Below, in pieces: positions 9,735 to 21,196 of a stretch of 64,000 nucleotides of DNA. The position numbers and the translations under genes are program-made. Under the pieces are notes generated by a model. The model was not told the origin of the DNA. It was given only the letters and a program-made list of their open reading frames with translations, and did not search any database. The stretch spans positions 67,796,768-67,860,767 of the forward strand of contig OZ024826.1 in the NCBI GenBank assembly GCA_964016985.1. Direction: 5' to 3'. The stretch is from Anodontia alba (taxonomy: Eukaryota; Mollusca; Bivalvia; Lucinida; Lucinidae). Positions within the stretch are counted from its first letter, which is position 1; the number at the start of each line of letters is the position of its first letter.

Positions 9735-12428
9735 GTACAAATACACGAGATTTCAATGTCATTTTATCAAAAGGGAAATAACTCTAAACCAGAAATTGCA
9801 ATGGGCCATAACTCCAACATTTCATTAAATTGGTTCAAAATTTAATCAGGTGATCTCCTCCTCAATCCCAATCAATATCAAGGCTCTGGCTTAAATACTT
9901 TTTGAGATATCTCGCTGACAAAGTCAAAATGCCTAGAACTAAAAAGGGCTATAATTTTTCATGGAATTCGCTAGAAAACAAATCAGGTAATCTCCACATC
10001 ATCCCCAATCAGCATATAATATTTCAAGACCCCAGCTTAAGTACTTTTTGAGACATCTTGCTGACAAGGTCAAAATACGCAGAACCGCAAAGGGCCGTAA
10101 CTTTATCAGTTTTTTCACGGAATTCTCTCAAAATATAATCAGGTAATCTACACATCAATCCCACTCACTATATCGAATTTCAAGAACCCAGCTTAAATAC
10201 TTTTCGTGATATCTTGCTCACAAGATTTAATTCTGATTTTTTTCAAAGGGGCATAACTCTAAGCAAGACAAGAAAAAAATACGTTTCAGCTATTTTTTCA
10301 TTGGGAACCCAAATATAAAATTTCAAAACCCTAGCATGCAGGGTTCTTAAGATATGGCATGCACAAAAAAGCTTGACGAACAGACAACGGACGGACGGAC
10401 AAACAAAGGCAAAATAATATGCCCCATCAATTTCATTCGAAACTGGGGCATGATCAGGTCATCTACTCATCGCTACCAATCTATTCATCATTTCAAGGCT
10501 CCAGCTTCAATAGTTTTTGAGATATTTTGCTGACAAGGGAAACATGTCCAAATTTACAAAGGGCCATTACTTACGAAATATTTTTCAGAATGTACACAAA
10601 AGTAAATCAGGTCAACTACTCATCATTACCAATCAATTCACCAAGTTTAAAGTCTCTAGCTCTAACAGTTTTTGAGATATTTTGCTCACAAGCCCAAATC
10701 ACAAAGGGCCATAACTCAAGAAGTATTTTTCAAAATTTCTTAAAAGTTAATCAGGTCGTCTTCTCATCACTACCAGTCTATTCATCAAGTTTCAAGGCTC
10801 TAGCTCCAATGGTTTTTGAGATATTTTGTTGACAAGGTAAAAATGCCCAAAATTACAAAGGGCCATAACTCATGAAGTATTTTTCAGAATTTCTTCGAAA
10901 GTTAATCAGGTCATGACTACAAATCCATATGCTAAGTTTCAAGGCTCTAGCTCTAACAGTTTTTGAGATATTTTGCTGACGAAGTAAACATGCCCAAAAT
11001 TACAAAGGGCCATAACTCAAGAAGTATATTTTAAAATTTTTTCAAAAATCAATCATGTTGTCTCTTTCGGAGAAGATTTCACATAAGCTTTAATTAGCTT
11101 GTTATCTGATCCTCTATGTCATTTTTGTATGTTTGTGTTGTACTCATTATATTTAATAAACTATTGTTTAAACCAATCATGTTGTCTACTCATTACTACC
11201 AGTCTATTCATCAAGGTTCAAGGCTCTAGCTCCAAAAGTTTTTTAAATATTTTGCACACAAGGTAAAAATGCCCAAAAAAACAAAGGGCCATAACTCATG
11301 AAGTATTTTTCAGAATTTCTTCACAACTTAATCAGGCCATCTACTTATCACTACAAATCCACTTATTAAGTTTCAAGGCTCTAGCTCTAACAGTTTTTTA
11401 GATATTTTGCTGACAAGGTAAAAATGCCCAAAATTACAAAGGGCCATAACTCAAGAAGTATTTTTCAAAATTTCTTCAAAAATTAATCAGGTTGTCTACT
11501 CATCACTATCAGTCTACTCATAAAGTTTCAAAGCTCTAGCTCCAAAAGTTTTTTTAAATATTTTGCACACAAGGTAAAAATGCCCAAAATAACAAAGGGC
11601 CATAACTCATGAAGTATTTTTCAGAATTTCTTCAAAAGTTAATCAGGTCATCTACTCATCACTACAAATCCATTTACTAAGTTTCAAGGCTCTAGCTCTA
11701 ACAGTTTTTGAGATATTTTGCTGACAAGGTAAAAATGCCCAAAATTACAAAGGGCCATAACTCAAGAAGTATTTTTCAGAATTTCTTCAAAAGTTAATCA
11801 GGTTGTCCCACTATCAGTCTATTCATCAAGTTTCAAGGCTCTAGCTCCAACGGCTTTTGAGCTATTTTGCTGACAAGGTTAAAATGCAGAAAAATTACAA
11901 AGGGCCAAAACTCATGAAATATTTTTCAGAATTTCTTCAAAAGTTAATCAGGTCATCTACTCATGACTACAAATCCATTTGCTTAGTTTCAAGGCTCTAA
12001 CTCTAGCAGTTTTTGAGATATTTTGCTGACAAGGTAAAAATGCCCAAAATTACAAAGGGCCATAACTCAAGAAGTATTTTTCAAAATTTCTTCAAAAGTT
12101 AATCAGGTTGTCTACTCATCACTACCAGTCTATTCATCAAGTCTCAAGGCTCTAGCTTCAATAGTTTTTGAGATATTTTGCTGACAAGATTGCATCCATA
12201 TTTTTTCAGATGGCCATAACTAAAAAAAAGGGGCATAATCCTGTCAAGAAAAAAAAATACGTGTCAGCTATTTTTTCATGAGGAATCCATATATGAAATT
12301 TCAAAACAGTAGCACGGTTCGAAAGTTATGCTATGCATCAAAAAGCGTGACGAACGGATGGACGGTCGGACAGACGAACAACCCAGAAGCAATATGCCCC
12401 TTCAACTTCTTTGAAGTTGGGGGCATAA
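9735..12428. repeat. HINE-like insertion with about 155-bp alternating core repeats
   Basis: The region is built of units containing GGGCCATAACTCAWGAAG. From about 10690 to 12180 two subtypes alternate strictly, giving a dimer of about 312 bp. Two right-end modules are visible: 10380-10455 and 12345-12428. Each has a GACGGACGG-type tract and a hairpin bounded by ATGCCCC and GGGGCAT. It separates gag from the RT frame of Ngaro-1 and holds no gene. Confidence 0.75.
11064..11173 (+). mobile_element. Short retroposed fragment with 14-bp target duplication
   Basis: A 110-bp insertion interrupts one core unit. It is flanked by CAATCATGTTGTCT at 11050-11063 and 11174-11187, an exact 14-bp direct repeat. 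It ends in AATAAACTATTGTTTAAA, which suggests the 3' end of a 5'-truncated LINE or another poly(A)-ended transcript. The source family was not identified. Confidence 0.75.
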
Positions 12429-12453
12429 AAAAGTAATTTGTGAGGTTAATCCC

Positions 12454-13962
12454 TTGCCAGGATTGTGTCTTGGGCTTGGGAGGAAGAACTTGATGATGAC
12501 TGTGACCGTCAGTTTATCATCAGTGGTATCAAACATGGGTTTGATACGTATCATTGATGATGATGCAAACATAACACCTGTTTCCTGTAAGAACCATCCT
12601 TCTGCACAGCCCAATAGCCCCCTGTATGATAAGACTACATCCCAGGTAATCAAGGAAATAGAAAATGGACATTATGTAGTGTGTGATGCACCACCAAAAA
12701 TAGTCAGCCCAATGGCTGTGATCCCAAAACCTGATATGGATGTTCGCCTGATTCATGACTGTTCCTGCCCGGTGGGTGAGGCAGTTAATGATTATTGTTC
12801 TGCTGATTGGCAGCAAACATTCTCTCGTGTAGATGACGCAGCGGCTTTAATGTCTGAAGCCTGTTTCTTTGCAAAAGTAGATTTAAAATCAGCTTACAGG
12901 AATGTTGGTCTCAGTAAAGCTAGTCAGGAGGTAACAGGCTTATCTTGGAATATCAACGGGACTACCGTCTATCTCCGGGATACCCGTTTGCCTTTTGGAG
13001 CGCGCCGAAGTGTTGGTATCTTTCATTGTCTCACTCAGGCCGTAAGGCGTATGATGGCTCGCAAGGGATATGACCTCACTATCGTCTACTTAGACGACTT
13101 TCTGATAATCTCTAAAAATAAGCATATTTGTGCAGAAGCATTAGTAGTCCTAATTCAGCTTCTCCGGAAGCTCGGTTTCATGATACACTGGGGCAAAGTA
13201 GCTGACCCTACTATGCATATAACCTTCTTGGGAATAGTCCTCGATTCTGTTTCCATGACCCTCAGCCTTCTGGAGGAGAAGGTTCTCCTCCTGAAGCAGG
13301 AACTTCAGAGTTCATTTCGCAAAAATCGCTTTACAAAGCCCCAGCTCCAGTCCCTGGCTGGTCGCCTCTAGTGGGCAGCAAGTGTCGTAAAAGGCGGACG
13401 AGTCTTTCTCCGTTGGATATTTAACACTATTTGCGTGCTTCGACATAATGCTCATCGCGTTCATATCAGCTCTGAGATGCGCAAAGACCTACTGTGGTGG
13501 TCAAACTTTATGGATACTTTCAATGGGCGGTCTACCCTCTTTGACCGATGCCCCATTGAATGCGTCTTCACGGATGCATGTAATGAAGGTGCAGGTGTTT
13601 TTTTTGGCCAAGATTGGTTTTATTTCAATTGGTCCCAAGACTGGCCACAGGCAGCCCTTTTTCATATTAATGAAAAAGAGATCATTGCGGTTGCATTGGC
13701 GGCTTATCGCTGGGCCCTTTTCTGGCGAAACAAGCACATCATCATTTACTCAGACAATTCGGTTACTGTCTCTGCACTGAATAAAGGCACTTGTAGAAAT
13801 GATGAAATCATGAGATGTATCCGTAGCCTTTTCTGGTTATCTGCTAGTTTCAATTTCTATTTGACCGCTTGTTATCTTCCTGGAGTCCGGAACGTAGCTG
13901 GGGATAGTGGCTTCCCGTTTAAGCACCCCGGGCTACCTTGGAGCTTTATGGCAATTTACTGA
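12454..13962 (+). pseudogene. Reverse transcriptase - RNase H of Ngaro-1
   Basis: RT copies element RNA into DNA; the motifs KVDLKSAYRNV (motif A), LPFGARRS, the catalytic YLDD in IVYLDDFLII and FLGIVLDS are all present (about 12870-13250). RNase H follows in the same frame with FTDAC, NEKEI and YSDNS carrying acidic catalytic residues (about 13565-13770), then LTACYLPGVRNVAG. Stops at 13369 (TAG) and 13960 (TGA) interrupt the frame. Near 12546 an apparent 4-nt insertion shifts the N-terminal part. The first codon listed is not ATG; the real start lies upstream or in a joined gag-pol frame. Closest to PAT/Ngaro enzymes. Confidence 0.85.
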
Positions 13963-14001
13963 TAACTCGCACCTGCATTTGCACATGTCCCCAAAAACTG
14001 T

Positions 14002-14996
14002 TTGATAGATTCCCAAACTGGCGATTCACTTATGGCATCAGGGGTTATTAGGCAACCAAGAAGCTTAACTGCCAGCCTAGATGAAGAAGTTCTTCACTAC
14101 CGAGCAAACAGCTTTTCCGCCTCGACTTCGAAGACCTACTCCACTCAACGGTCAGCGTTTCTGAAGTTCTGTACTGAAATGGGAATACAGCCTGTCCCTT
14201 TGTCCCAAGGGGATCTTGGGCGTTATGTGGCCTTTCTGTTGTGACGGTTATGTTTTAGCTCTGTTAGACAGTATCTAAATATTGTACGATTAATGCAACT
14301 AGAGGCCGGTCTTCAAAACCCTTTAGAGAAAAACTGGTATGTTGCATCAATCCTAAAGGGTGTCCGAAGGGTAAAAGGGGATACTAGTATTCAGAAATTG
14401 CCAATTACTCCTGATATTTTAATGCAAATTTTGCCTACCTTGAATTTGCAAAGTGACTTTGACAGGACCTTCTGGGCAACGTTTAGTAGGGTTCTTCTCT
14501 TTTTTTAGGAAGACTAATCTCCTTGTACATTCCCATTTGCAGTTCAACCCCCAATGGAGTCTGTGTGCTAATGTCCAATTCACTTTGGACGGTGCGATTC
14601 TGACAGTGAGATGGTCCAAGGTCATTCAATTTCAAGAGTGCGTTTTGCTCATTCCGTTGCCAAAAATTGCAAATTCCCCTCTTTGTCCTTCCACTGCATT
14701 GCTGCGCTTAACCCTAGAAAACCCCACTTGTTCCCAACCCGTCCCATAACTGGGCGGGTGCAAATAATGTTCCCTTGACTCAGCAACAGTTCTCAGAAAA
14801 GCTCCAGGCGTGTCTGGGAAAAATTGGAATTGACTCTTCGAAATATTCGGGTCACAGTCTGCGCCGAGGCGGAGCCTCCTTTGTCCTTCAGTGTGGGTTG
14901 CCTATTGACCTTATAAAGATTCAGGGGGACTGGCGCAGTAATGTAGTTGAACGGTATCTAGAACCTGCTTTTGAAATGCGACAGCAGGTTGCATGA
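14002..14996 (+). pseudogene. Tyrosine recombinase (integrase) of Ngaro-1
   Basis: This recombinase would integrate a circular DNA intermediate, as known for the DIRS order. An N-terminal core-binding part (about 14080-14240) is followed by a catalytic part. That part has GFFSFFRKTNLL (first Arg), TVRWSKV (Lys), GHSLRRGGASF (H-x-x-R), GDWRS and the ERYLEP tyrosine near 14955. It continues the RT-RNase H frame. A TGA at 14242 breaks it, as do frameshifts near a T-run at about 14500 and again near 14750. The catalytic residues survive in the fragments, so decay is recent compared with Ngaro-2. Confidence 0.88.
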
Positions 14997-15339
14997 CAAA
15001 TGGGAGCCTCTGTAGGCACCCTCTCATCTTCTTAGGAGTGGGGTACAAGTCACACTTTTGCTGAGGTCATCCTGCCAACCTGCTTGGTTGTGTGCACCCA
15101 TGACTGATTGCTGTTGGTGTAATTATGACTTTTGTATCATACTTGTGGTCTTGCTCTTGCATATATATACCTGTGTGTATGTGTGTTTCTCAAAATTTTA
15201 TTGCGATGTCTTTTCTTTTTCAGACTTTTTCTGGTATTTTCTATTACATGTAGGTTCATCCTGTTTAATATGTAATAGTTAATGTTAACATATATATTCC
15301 TATTTATACAAGGTGACAACTCCTACAGCTTTTGGGGCT

Positions 15340-15784
15340 TGGAGGTATATTATTGAAAATTGTTGGACAATGAAGGGAATTATTTTCCTATAGCCGTATA
15401 ATGCTTAAATAACTTTTTATTGTGGTTTTATGCTTGTCCTTAAAATTTTCAATTACAGTGGAACCTCGATAATTCAAAGTCCAAGGGACCAAACAGTTTT
15501 GTTTGAATTATTGAGACTTTGAATAATTGAGGGTTAAAATGCATACATATATTTAAGTCGGGACTTCAATATGATTTTGAATTATTGAGAATTTTGAATT
15601 ATTGGAGTTTGAATTATCGAGGTTCTACTGTATGTGGCTTCTGATACCCAAAAGCTGGTCTTGAGTTTTCCTTGTGAGTAGTCAGCAGGAATTAGGTGAT
15701 TTTCTGCTCAGGCAACACCTGGCAGGTCCAAGGGCAACCCTGGAGCAGGATGGTGTTGCCTTTTATATGCTGAAGAAAATTTAA
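15340..15784 (+). repeat. Ngaro-1 internal repeat B1
   Basis: This matches B2 (17902-18169) along its whole length apart from the 175-bp MITE at 15456-15630. It directly abuts A2, as in known split direct repeats. The stretch 15000-15339 between the recombinase and B1 has no recognisable gene. Confidence 0.88.
15456..15630. mobile_element. pogo-like MITE in B1
   Basis: The inverted ends read CAGTGGAACCTCGATAATTC and its near complement. TA flanks both sides (15454-15455, 15631-15632). B2 at about 18015 keeps the empty site with one TA. The body is rich in GAATTATTGA-type text and is non-coding. Confidence 0.88.
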
Positions 15785-15938
15785 TATAAAGATTACCTGT
15801 TAATCTGGTTTTAAATTAAAAGAGCATATTTGTTTGTATACATTACCCCATCCAGGTGGTGTAATGGTTGGCGGAAGTAACATGTTCACCCTGGTTCCCG
15901 TTGCACCCAATTATAGAATATATATATATATGTATATG

Positions 15939-15985
<47 letters not shown>

Positions 15986-16285
15986 AAAGGATAAATTACC
16001 TTTTGCTTTATGATGCCTGTTTTTCCCTATTTTAGTTTTGTTTTCAATTTAATTATTTGAGTAAACAAATAGTTTATTATTTTCGGCTGGTTGTCACGTG
16101 GCATTTTTACCCAATCACTTCAAATGGTTAACATTCACTGTCTTGGCAGCCAATCAGATTTTGTTTGGGTTTGAGAGTGGCCAATCAGTTTTCAGGTAAG
16201 CCACGCGCCCGGAACTATTCCAACTTCAGCGTCAGTTTCAAATCTGTTTTCGCTGTGCATGGACGCTTTCTTGCAAAAATTCAAA
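15785..16285 (+). repeat. Ngaro-1 repeat A2
   Basis: Second copy of A1. It contains an enlarged TA/TG microsatellite at about 15919-15970. Confidence 0.88.
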
Positions 16286-17901
16286 CCCGCCCGCCACGCC
16301 CTGTATATAGTAGTTTAGTCCTGTAGTTTAGTAGGAAACCATATAAACATGCCGCATCATCTTGTTGTCACCCGTATGCTTACATGTAATTTTGCTTTTA
16401 CAGCTCACATTTATAATGGCATGATAATTGGCCCCAAAACTGCCTCCATGTATGTCCATATGCCAGGCTTCCTGTGCCACATTTTTTTTTTCTTCTATAT
16501 ATGCCTTTGTGATACTTAAAACATCATACTGTTTTGGTATAATCCAAGCTGGAGCTTAATATGTGCCAATTCTGGACTTCTTCGGGAGACATTAGTGCTG
16601 TGATAATTCTTGGACTCCTTCAGTGGAGATATGTGTACAGTAAAGCTCCAATATATCGCGGTCCTTGGGGTCCAGAGTCCGCTATCGCAATATAAACGGA
16701 GCGCGATATAAGTCCAGACATGTACCATGCATGTATAACGGCATGCATAACACTCGCTTGGTTTGTCGCTTGGTAGTTTGCTGAGACATCATGGATAAAT
16801 GGCATTCAGTCATGCTGTCAGCCATATTTCCTAATTAAAAATTGGATTAGAATTGCTCAATGGCAAATTTACAATGGTGCACTATGTCTAACAAGTAATT
16901 TCAATCAAAACCAGCCAATAAACTACGTTTGAAAACAAGAAATCATCGGGTTGACAATTTAGGACGCCATTTTGGATACTCTGGTTCCCTGGAACGGTGA
17001 AGGGAAGCTACTCAAATTGCTTCAGTTGTGCAAAGATAATTTGAGTTGCTTCCCTTTGCTTATTATTGCGTTTCAGGCGCAAAAAAACCCAAAAAAACTG
17101 TCGTTTATCAAAGTTAATTTCTTTTTAGTTTAGTTTTATTGTTATTTTTTTTTTTGACGCAGTTGTTTTCTTTTGAAATATTTATTGCTACAGAAGTGTA
17201 AAATAAGCGGACTAAGATCTGTGTATGTGGGACAGAAACATCTTAAGACTACTGTCTTGTAAAAATTTGCTGGTGTTGAAAAGGAGGTGGACCGTTTTCA
17301 CCTGTTGAGCAAAATTAGTTTGTGGGCATCATTGACTGAGCATTGAGTAGATCTATGTACTCAATGATGATAATGATTATGACAATAACGGCGATATAAT
17401 TTATTGTTTGCGAGTTATAATCAATGTGTGCGCTGATTGACACTAAGTGGATTGTTTGTCATATTATCTGACGCGACTTAGCGTCGGGATAGGCGCGAAA
17501 AATCAATTACCGGAGGCGGAACGCATTTTTTTTTCTCAAGTTAAATAAAACAACAAACATTTATGTTTTTAAATTTTTTTTGCTTATGGAAAATTTGGGA
17601 GCCATAGCCGATTCGCGATATACTCGATTTCACGAAATAACGGACCGCAATGTATTGGAGCTACACTGTAATCTAGTCACTGACATGGACTTCTTCGTGG
17701 AGATATGTGTAATCTAGTCAAAGCCATGGACTCCTTCAGTGGGATGTGTCGTCTAGTCAGTGCCATAGTCTCCTTTAGTGGACATTCAATGTGATTCTCA
17801 ATGGATTCCATTTGTTGGACACATATAACAGGCTAGTGTATTTTCAGATATATGTAGATTGTGTTTTCATGGCATATGGAGTACTCCTTAACATACATAC
17901 A
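16286..17901. repeat. Ngaro-1 A2-B2 spacer with degenerate short tandem repeats
   Basis: Around 16560-16637 and 17669-17800 a unit of about 47 bp recurs, with landmarks GGACTCCTTCAGTGG and GAGATATGTGTAATCTAGTC. A pogo-like element (16638-17668) is inserted in it. 16286-16559 holds nothing recognisable. Confidence 0.6.
16638..17668. mobile_element. Non-autonomous pogo-like TIR element, 1.03 kb
   Basis: The ends match as CAGTAAAGCTCCAATATATC and, on the other strand, CAGTGTAGCTCCAATACATT. TA flanks at 16636-16637 and 17669-17670. The neighbouring tandem unit at about 17699-17718 shows the uninterrupted sequence GAGATATGTGTAATCTAGTC, which serves as an empty site. No transposase frame was found. 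Confidence 0.82.
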
Positions 17902-18169
17902 TGGAGGTATATTATTGAAAATTGTTGGACAATGAAGGGAATTATTTTCCTTTAGCCGTATAATGCTTAAATAACTTTTTATTGTGGTTTTATGCTTGTC
18001 CTTAAAATTTTCAACTATATGGTTTCTGATACCCAAAAGCTGGTCTTGTGTTTTCCTTGTGAGTAGTCAGCAGGAATTAGGTGTTTTTCTGCTCAGGCAA
18101 CACCTGGCAGGTCCAAGGGCAACCCTGGAGCTGGATGGTGTTGCCTTTTATATGCTGAAGAGAATTTAA
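17902..18169 (+). repeat. Ngaro-1 terminal repeat B2
   Basis: Right end of the element, 268 bp. It ends GAATTTAA, after which AT-rich copy 1 resumes. Confidence 0.88.
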
Positions 18170-18720
18170 CAACACATAAATCTAATATGGGACTAATGGC
18201 ATAATTTGCCGGCTATTTCCCATTTCTGAAATGGAAATGTACCTCTACTAGACTTCTGTGCTAATCGTTGTAATCTAGAGAGGATGTTGAATAATTAACT
18301 CTTATTCAAATAATACATACTCAGACAAGTTTAAAACAATTGGTGAGTATGCTTAATCAAAACTATCCCATGTAAATCTGGATACAGTTGGAATTATTTC
18401 AATCTATTATACAGGAACAAAATATATAAGGAAATTAGTGCAATCGTAATAATTTAATTCCTGATTACTGAAGGATCAATTATCTAATTCGTTTAGATCT
18501 ATGATACCTTTTATGGTAATAATATTAAAGGAAAGAAGAGAGGATCGGATACTTCTTTCTTATACCTATACTGAGTTCTTAATCTCTATGCTGTTGCGTA
18601 CCGAGAGCAAGGAGAGACTGAGGAAGAAGAAGAAATAATTAAGTTCCGACTATATTTTCCTTCTTCGTATAATATAAGATAAAATGGATTAGGCTGATCA
18701 TCATATATGATATGTTACAT
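18170..18720. repeat. AT-rich repeat copy 1, distal part
   Basis: This continues copy 1 after Ngaro-1. It aligns with 32600-32750 (TATGGGACTAATGG / TATGGGACTAATAG) and with 33220-33650. No gene. Confidence 0.75.
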
Positions 18721-20780
18721 TGTGCCATGGTGGCCATCTCGGCCATCAGATCAGATAGCCTTTAGCAATTTAGAATATGATGTTGTTTGAAGAGTTTCAA
18801 GATTGCCACCATGGCTGCATTCTTGGATATTGGAACTGAACGATTTAGCAATTTTGAATCTCCATGTCATCCCAATGCCTCCCTTCAAGTTTCAGCGCAA
18901 TCTGACTTACTGTACTGGAGGAGATGTGGTTTGAAGAATTTCAAGATGGCTGCAATGGTGGTCATCGTGGATACCTGAATGGAACTGTTTTGGTAATTCT
19001 AAATCTCCATGCTGCCCGAATGCCTTCCACCAAGTTTCCGCTCCATTCGACTTACTGTTCTGGAGCAGATAACAACTGAAGACTTTTAAGATGGCCGCCA
19101 TTGCTGATTCTGATGGAGATGTCTAAAATGTGAAAAGTTACTGACGGACATATGGATGAGGGATGGACCATGGTCAATAGACCATGGCATAAGCTCTAGG
19201 TGAGCTAACAATAGAAGATCTTCAAAAATGCTGCTGCGGTGGCCATCGTGGATCTTAACAAAATGTTTTTAGCAATTCTAAATCTCCATGTCACCCCAAT
19301 GCCTCCCACCAACTTTTGGTTCAATCTGATTTACTATTAGGGACCAGATGAGGTTTGAAGATTTTCAAGATGGCCACCTTGGAGGCCATCTCAGATATTG
19401 GACCAGAAAAATTTCATCAAGTCTGAATCTCTATGTCACTCCGATGCCGCCAATCAAGTTTGGGCTCAATCCGCATTACGGTTCGGGAGGAGATGTCTTT
19501 TGAAGAATTTCAATCTTAGATGTCAGAATGGATCGAATTTAGCAGTTCTGAATCTACATGTCTCCCAAATGCCTCACCAGGTTTCAACTCAATCCGACAT
19601 ACCGTTCAGGAGCAGATGTCATTTCAAGATTTTCAAGATGGCCACTACTGTAGTGGCCATCTTGGATATCAGAAGGGAATGATTTTAGCCCTTCTGAATC
19701 TCTATGTTGCTCCGATGCCTCCGATCAAGTTTCAGCTCAATCCGACTTATGGTTTGGGAGATGTTGTTTGAAGATTTTCAAGATGGCCAACATGGCGACC
19801 ATCCTGGATAACGGAATGGAATGATTTTAACAATTCTAAACCTCCATGTGGCCCAAATGCCTTCCACCAAGTTGGGGCTCAATCTGACTTAGGGTTGCAG
19901 AGGCGATATGGTTTCAAGATGGCCACCCAGGTGGCCATCTTGTATAGCCAAACGTAATGATTTTAGCAATTCTGAATCTCTATGTAGCTTCGATGCTTCC
20001 CATCAAGTTTCGGTTCAATCCAACTTACGGTTTGGGAGATGTTGTTTGAAGAATTTCAAGATGGCTGCCATGGTGGCCATCTTGGATATTGGCAGGAAAT
20101 GATTTAGCACTATTGAATCTCTATGTTGCTCCGATGCCTCCCATCAAGTTTCGGCTCAATCCGACTTATGGACTGGGAGGAGATGTTGTTTGAAGAATTT
20201 CAAGATGGCCGCCATGGCAGCCATCTTGGATATCGGAACAGAACGATTTTATCAATTCTGAATCTCTATGTCGCTCTGATGCTTCCCATCAAGTTTCGGT
20301 TCAATCTGACTTATGGTTTGAGAGAAGATGTTGTTCGAAGAATTTCAACTGTGGCGCCCACCTTGGACATCGGAACGGAATGATTTTAGCAATTCTGAAT
20401 CTTTATGTCACTGTGATGCCTCCTATCCAATTTCGGCTCAATCCAACTTACGGTTTGGGAGATGTCTTTTGAAGAATTTAAAGACGGCCGCCATATCAGA
20501 ACAGAAGGATTTTAGCAATTCTGAATCTCTATGTCGCTCTGATGCCTCGCACAAGTTTTGGCTCAATCTGACTTACGGTTTGGGAGGAGATGTCATTTGA
20601 AGAATTTCAAGATGGGCGCTATCTTGGATATCGGAATGGAACGATTTTAGCAATTCTGTATCTCTTATGTCACTATGATGCCTCCCATCAAGTTTCGGCT
20701 CAATCTGACTTATGGTTTGGGAGGAGACGTTGTTTGAAGAATTTCAAGATGGCGGCCATCTTGGATAATGGAACGGAACA
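18721..20780. repeat. Tandem arrays, about 145-bp units with inverted AAGATGGC motifs
   Basis: Units recur every 144-145 bp (for example AATTTCAAGATGG at 20052, 20196 and 20341). A HINE-type right end (CTCTAGGTGAGCTA) sits at about 19195-19208, so two arrays may abut. Many short open frames arise from the repeats and none is a gene. Confidence 0.7.
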
Positions 20781-20784
20781 AGAT

Positions 20785-21010
20785 TTTTGTCCTCCGGTAA
20801 AAGATCCTGTTTATTTTCTTTGTTCCACAGAAAAGAAACTGACAAGTGATCGCAAGAGCAGGAAGAGTGACATCATACAGGTAACTGCCTAAGGAACCTT
20901 CTGGATTAAGACTCTTTAATACGACTAAACTGTCGTTTTTTTTTCGTAGAAGTTTTGAAATACAGAACAGAATAGCACATTATCTATAAGTTAATGTACT
21001 GTGCACTTAA
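20785..21010 (-). repeat. Fragment of the left-end module of the AT-rich repeat
   Basis: The reverse complement matches about 26860-27000 and 590-650, including TAACCTATAGATAATGTGCT-like text. A third, shorter fragment is at 36281-36450. Non-coding. Confidence 0.7.
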
Positions 21011-21169
21011 AATAAGCCCCACCCCCTAGCGGCCATGTTTTTCTACGAATCATGACGGCTTGAACAATCTTGGTAGAGGGTCACCAAAGGAACATTTCTG
21101 CCAAGTAATATTGAAATTGGTCCAGTAGTTTCTGATAAAAAGATTTTTAAAATTTTCTATATAGATATA
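21003..21169. repeat. Outer 166-bp array fragment, left of a TIR element
   Basis: One unit of the AAAATAAGCCCC family. It is continued at 25720-26102 on the other side of the inserted element. Confidence 0.6.
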
Positions 21170-21196
21170 CAGTAGAGTCTGAACAAATATTTACAA

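Larger units (their letters stand above)
7237..18169 (+). mobile_element. Ngaro-1: degraded PAT/Ngaro-type tyrosine-recombinase retrotransposon
   Basis: The 10.9-kb element has the split direct repeat layout typical of PAT/Ngaro members of the DIRS order. A1 (7237-7693) is followed by gag, RT, RNase H, tyrosine recombinase, B1 (15340-15784), A2 (15785-16285), a spacer and B2 (17902-18169). B1 minus a 175-bp MITE and one TA is 268 bp, exactly the length of B2. There is no room for the methyltransferase domain of true DIRS1. It is inserted in AT-rich copy 1, which resumes at 18170, with no clear target duplication, as expected for this order. Stops, frameshifts, a SINE and a HINE make it inactive. 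Confidence 0.88.
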
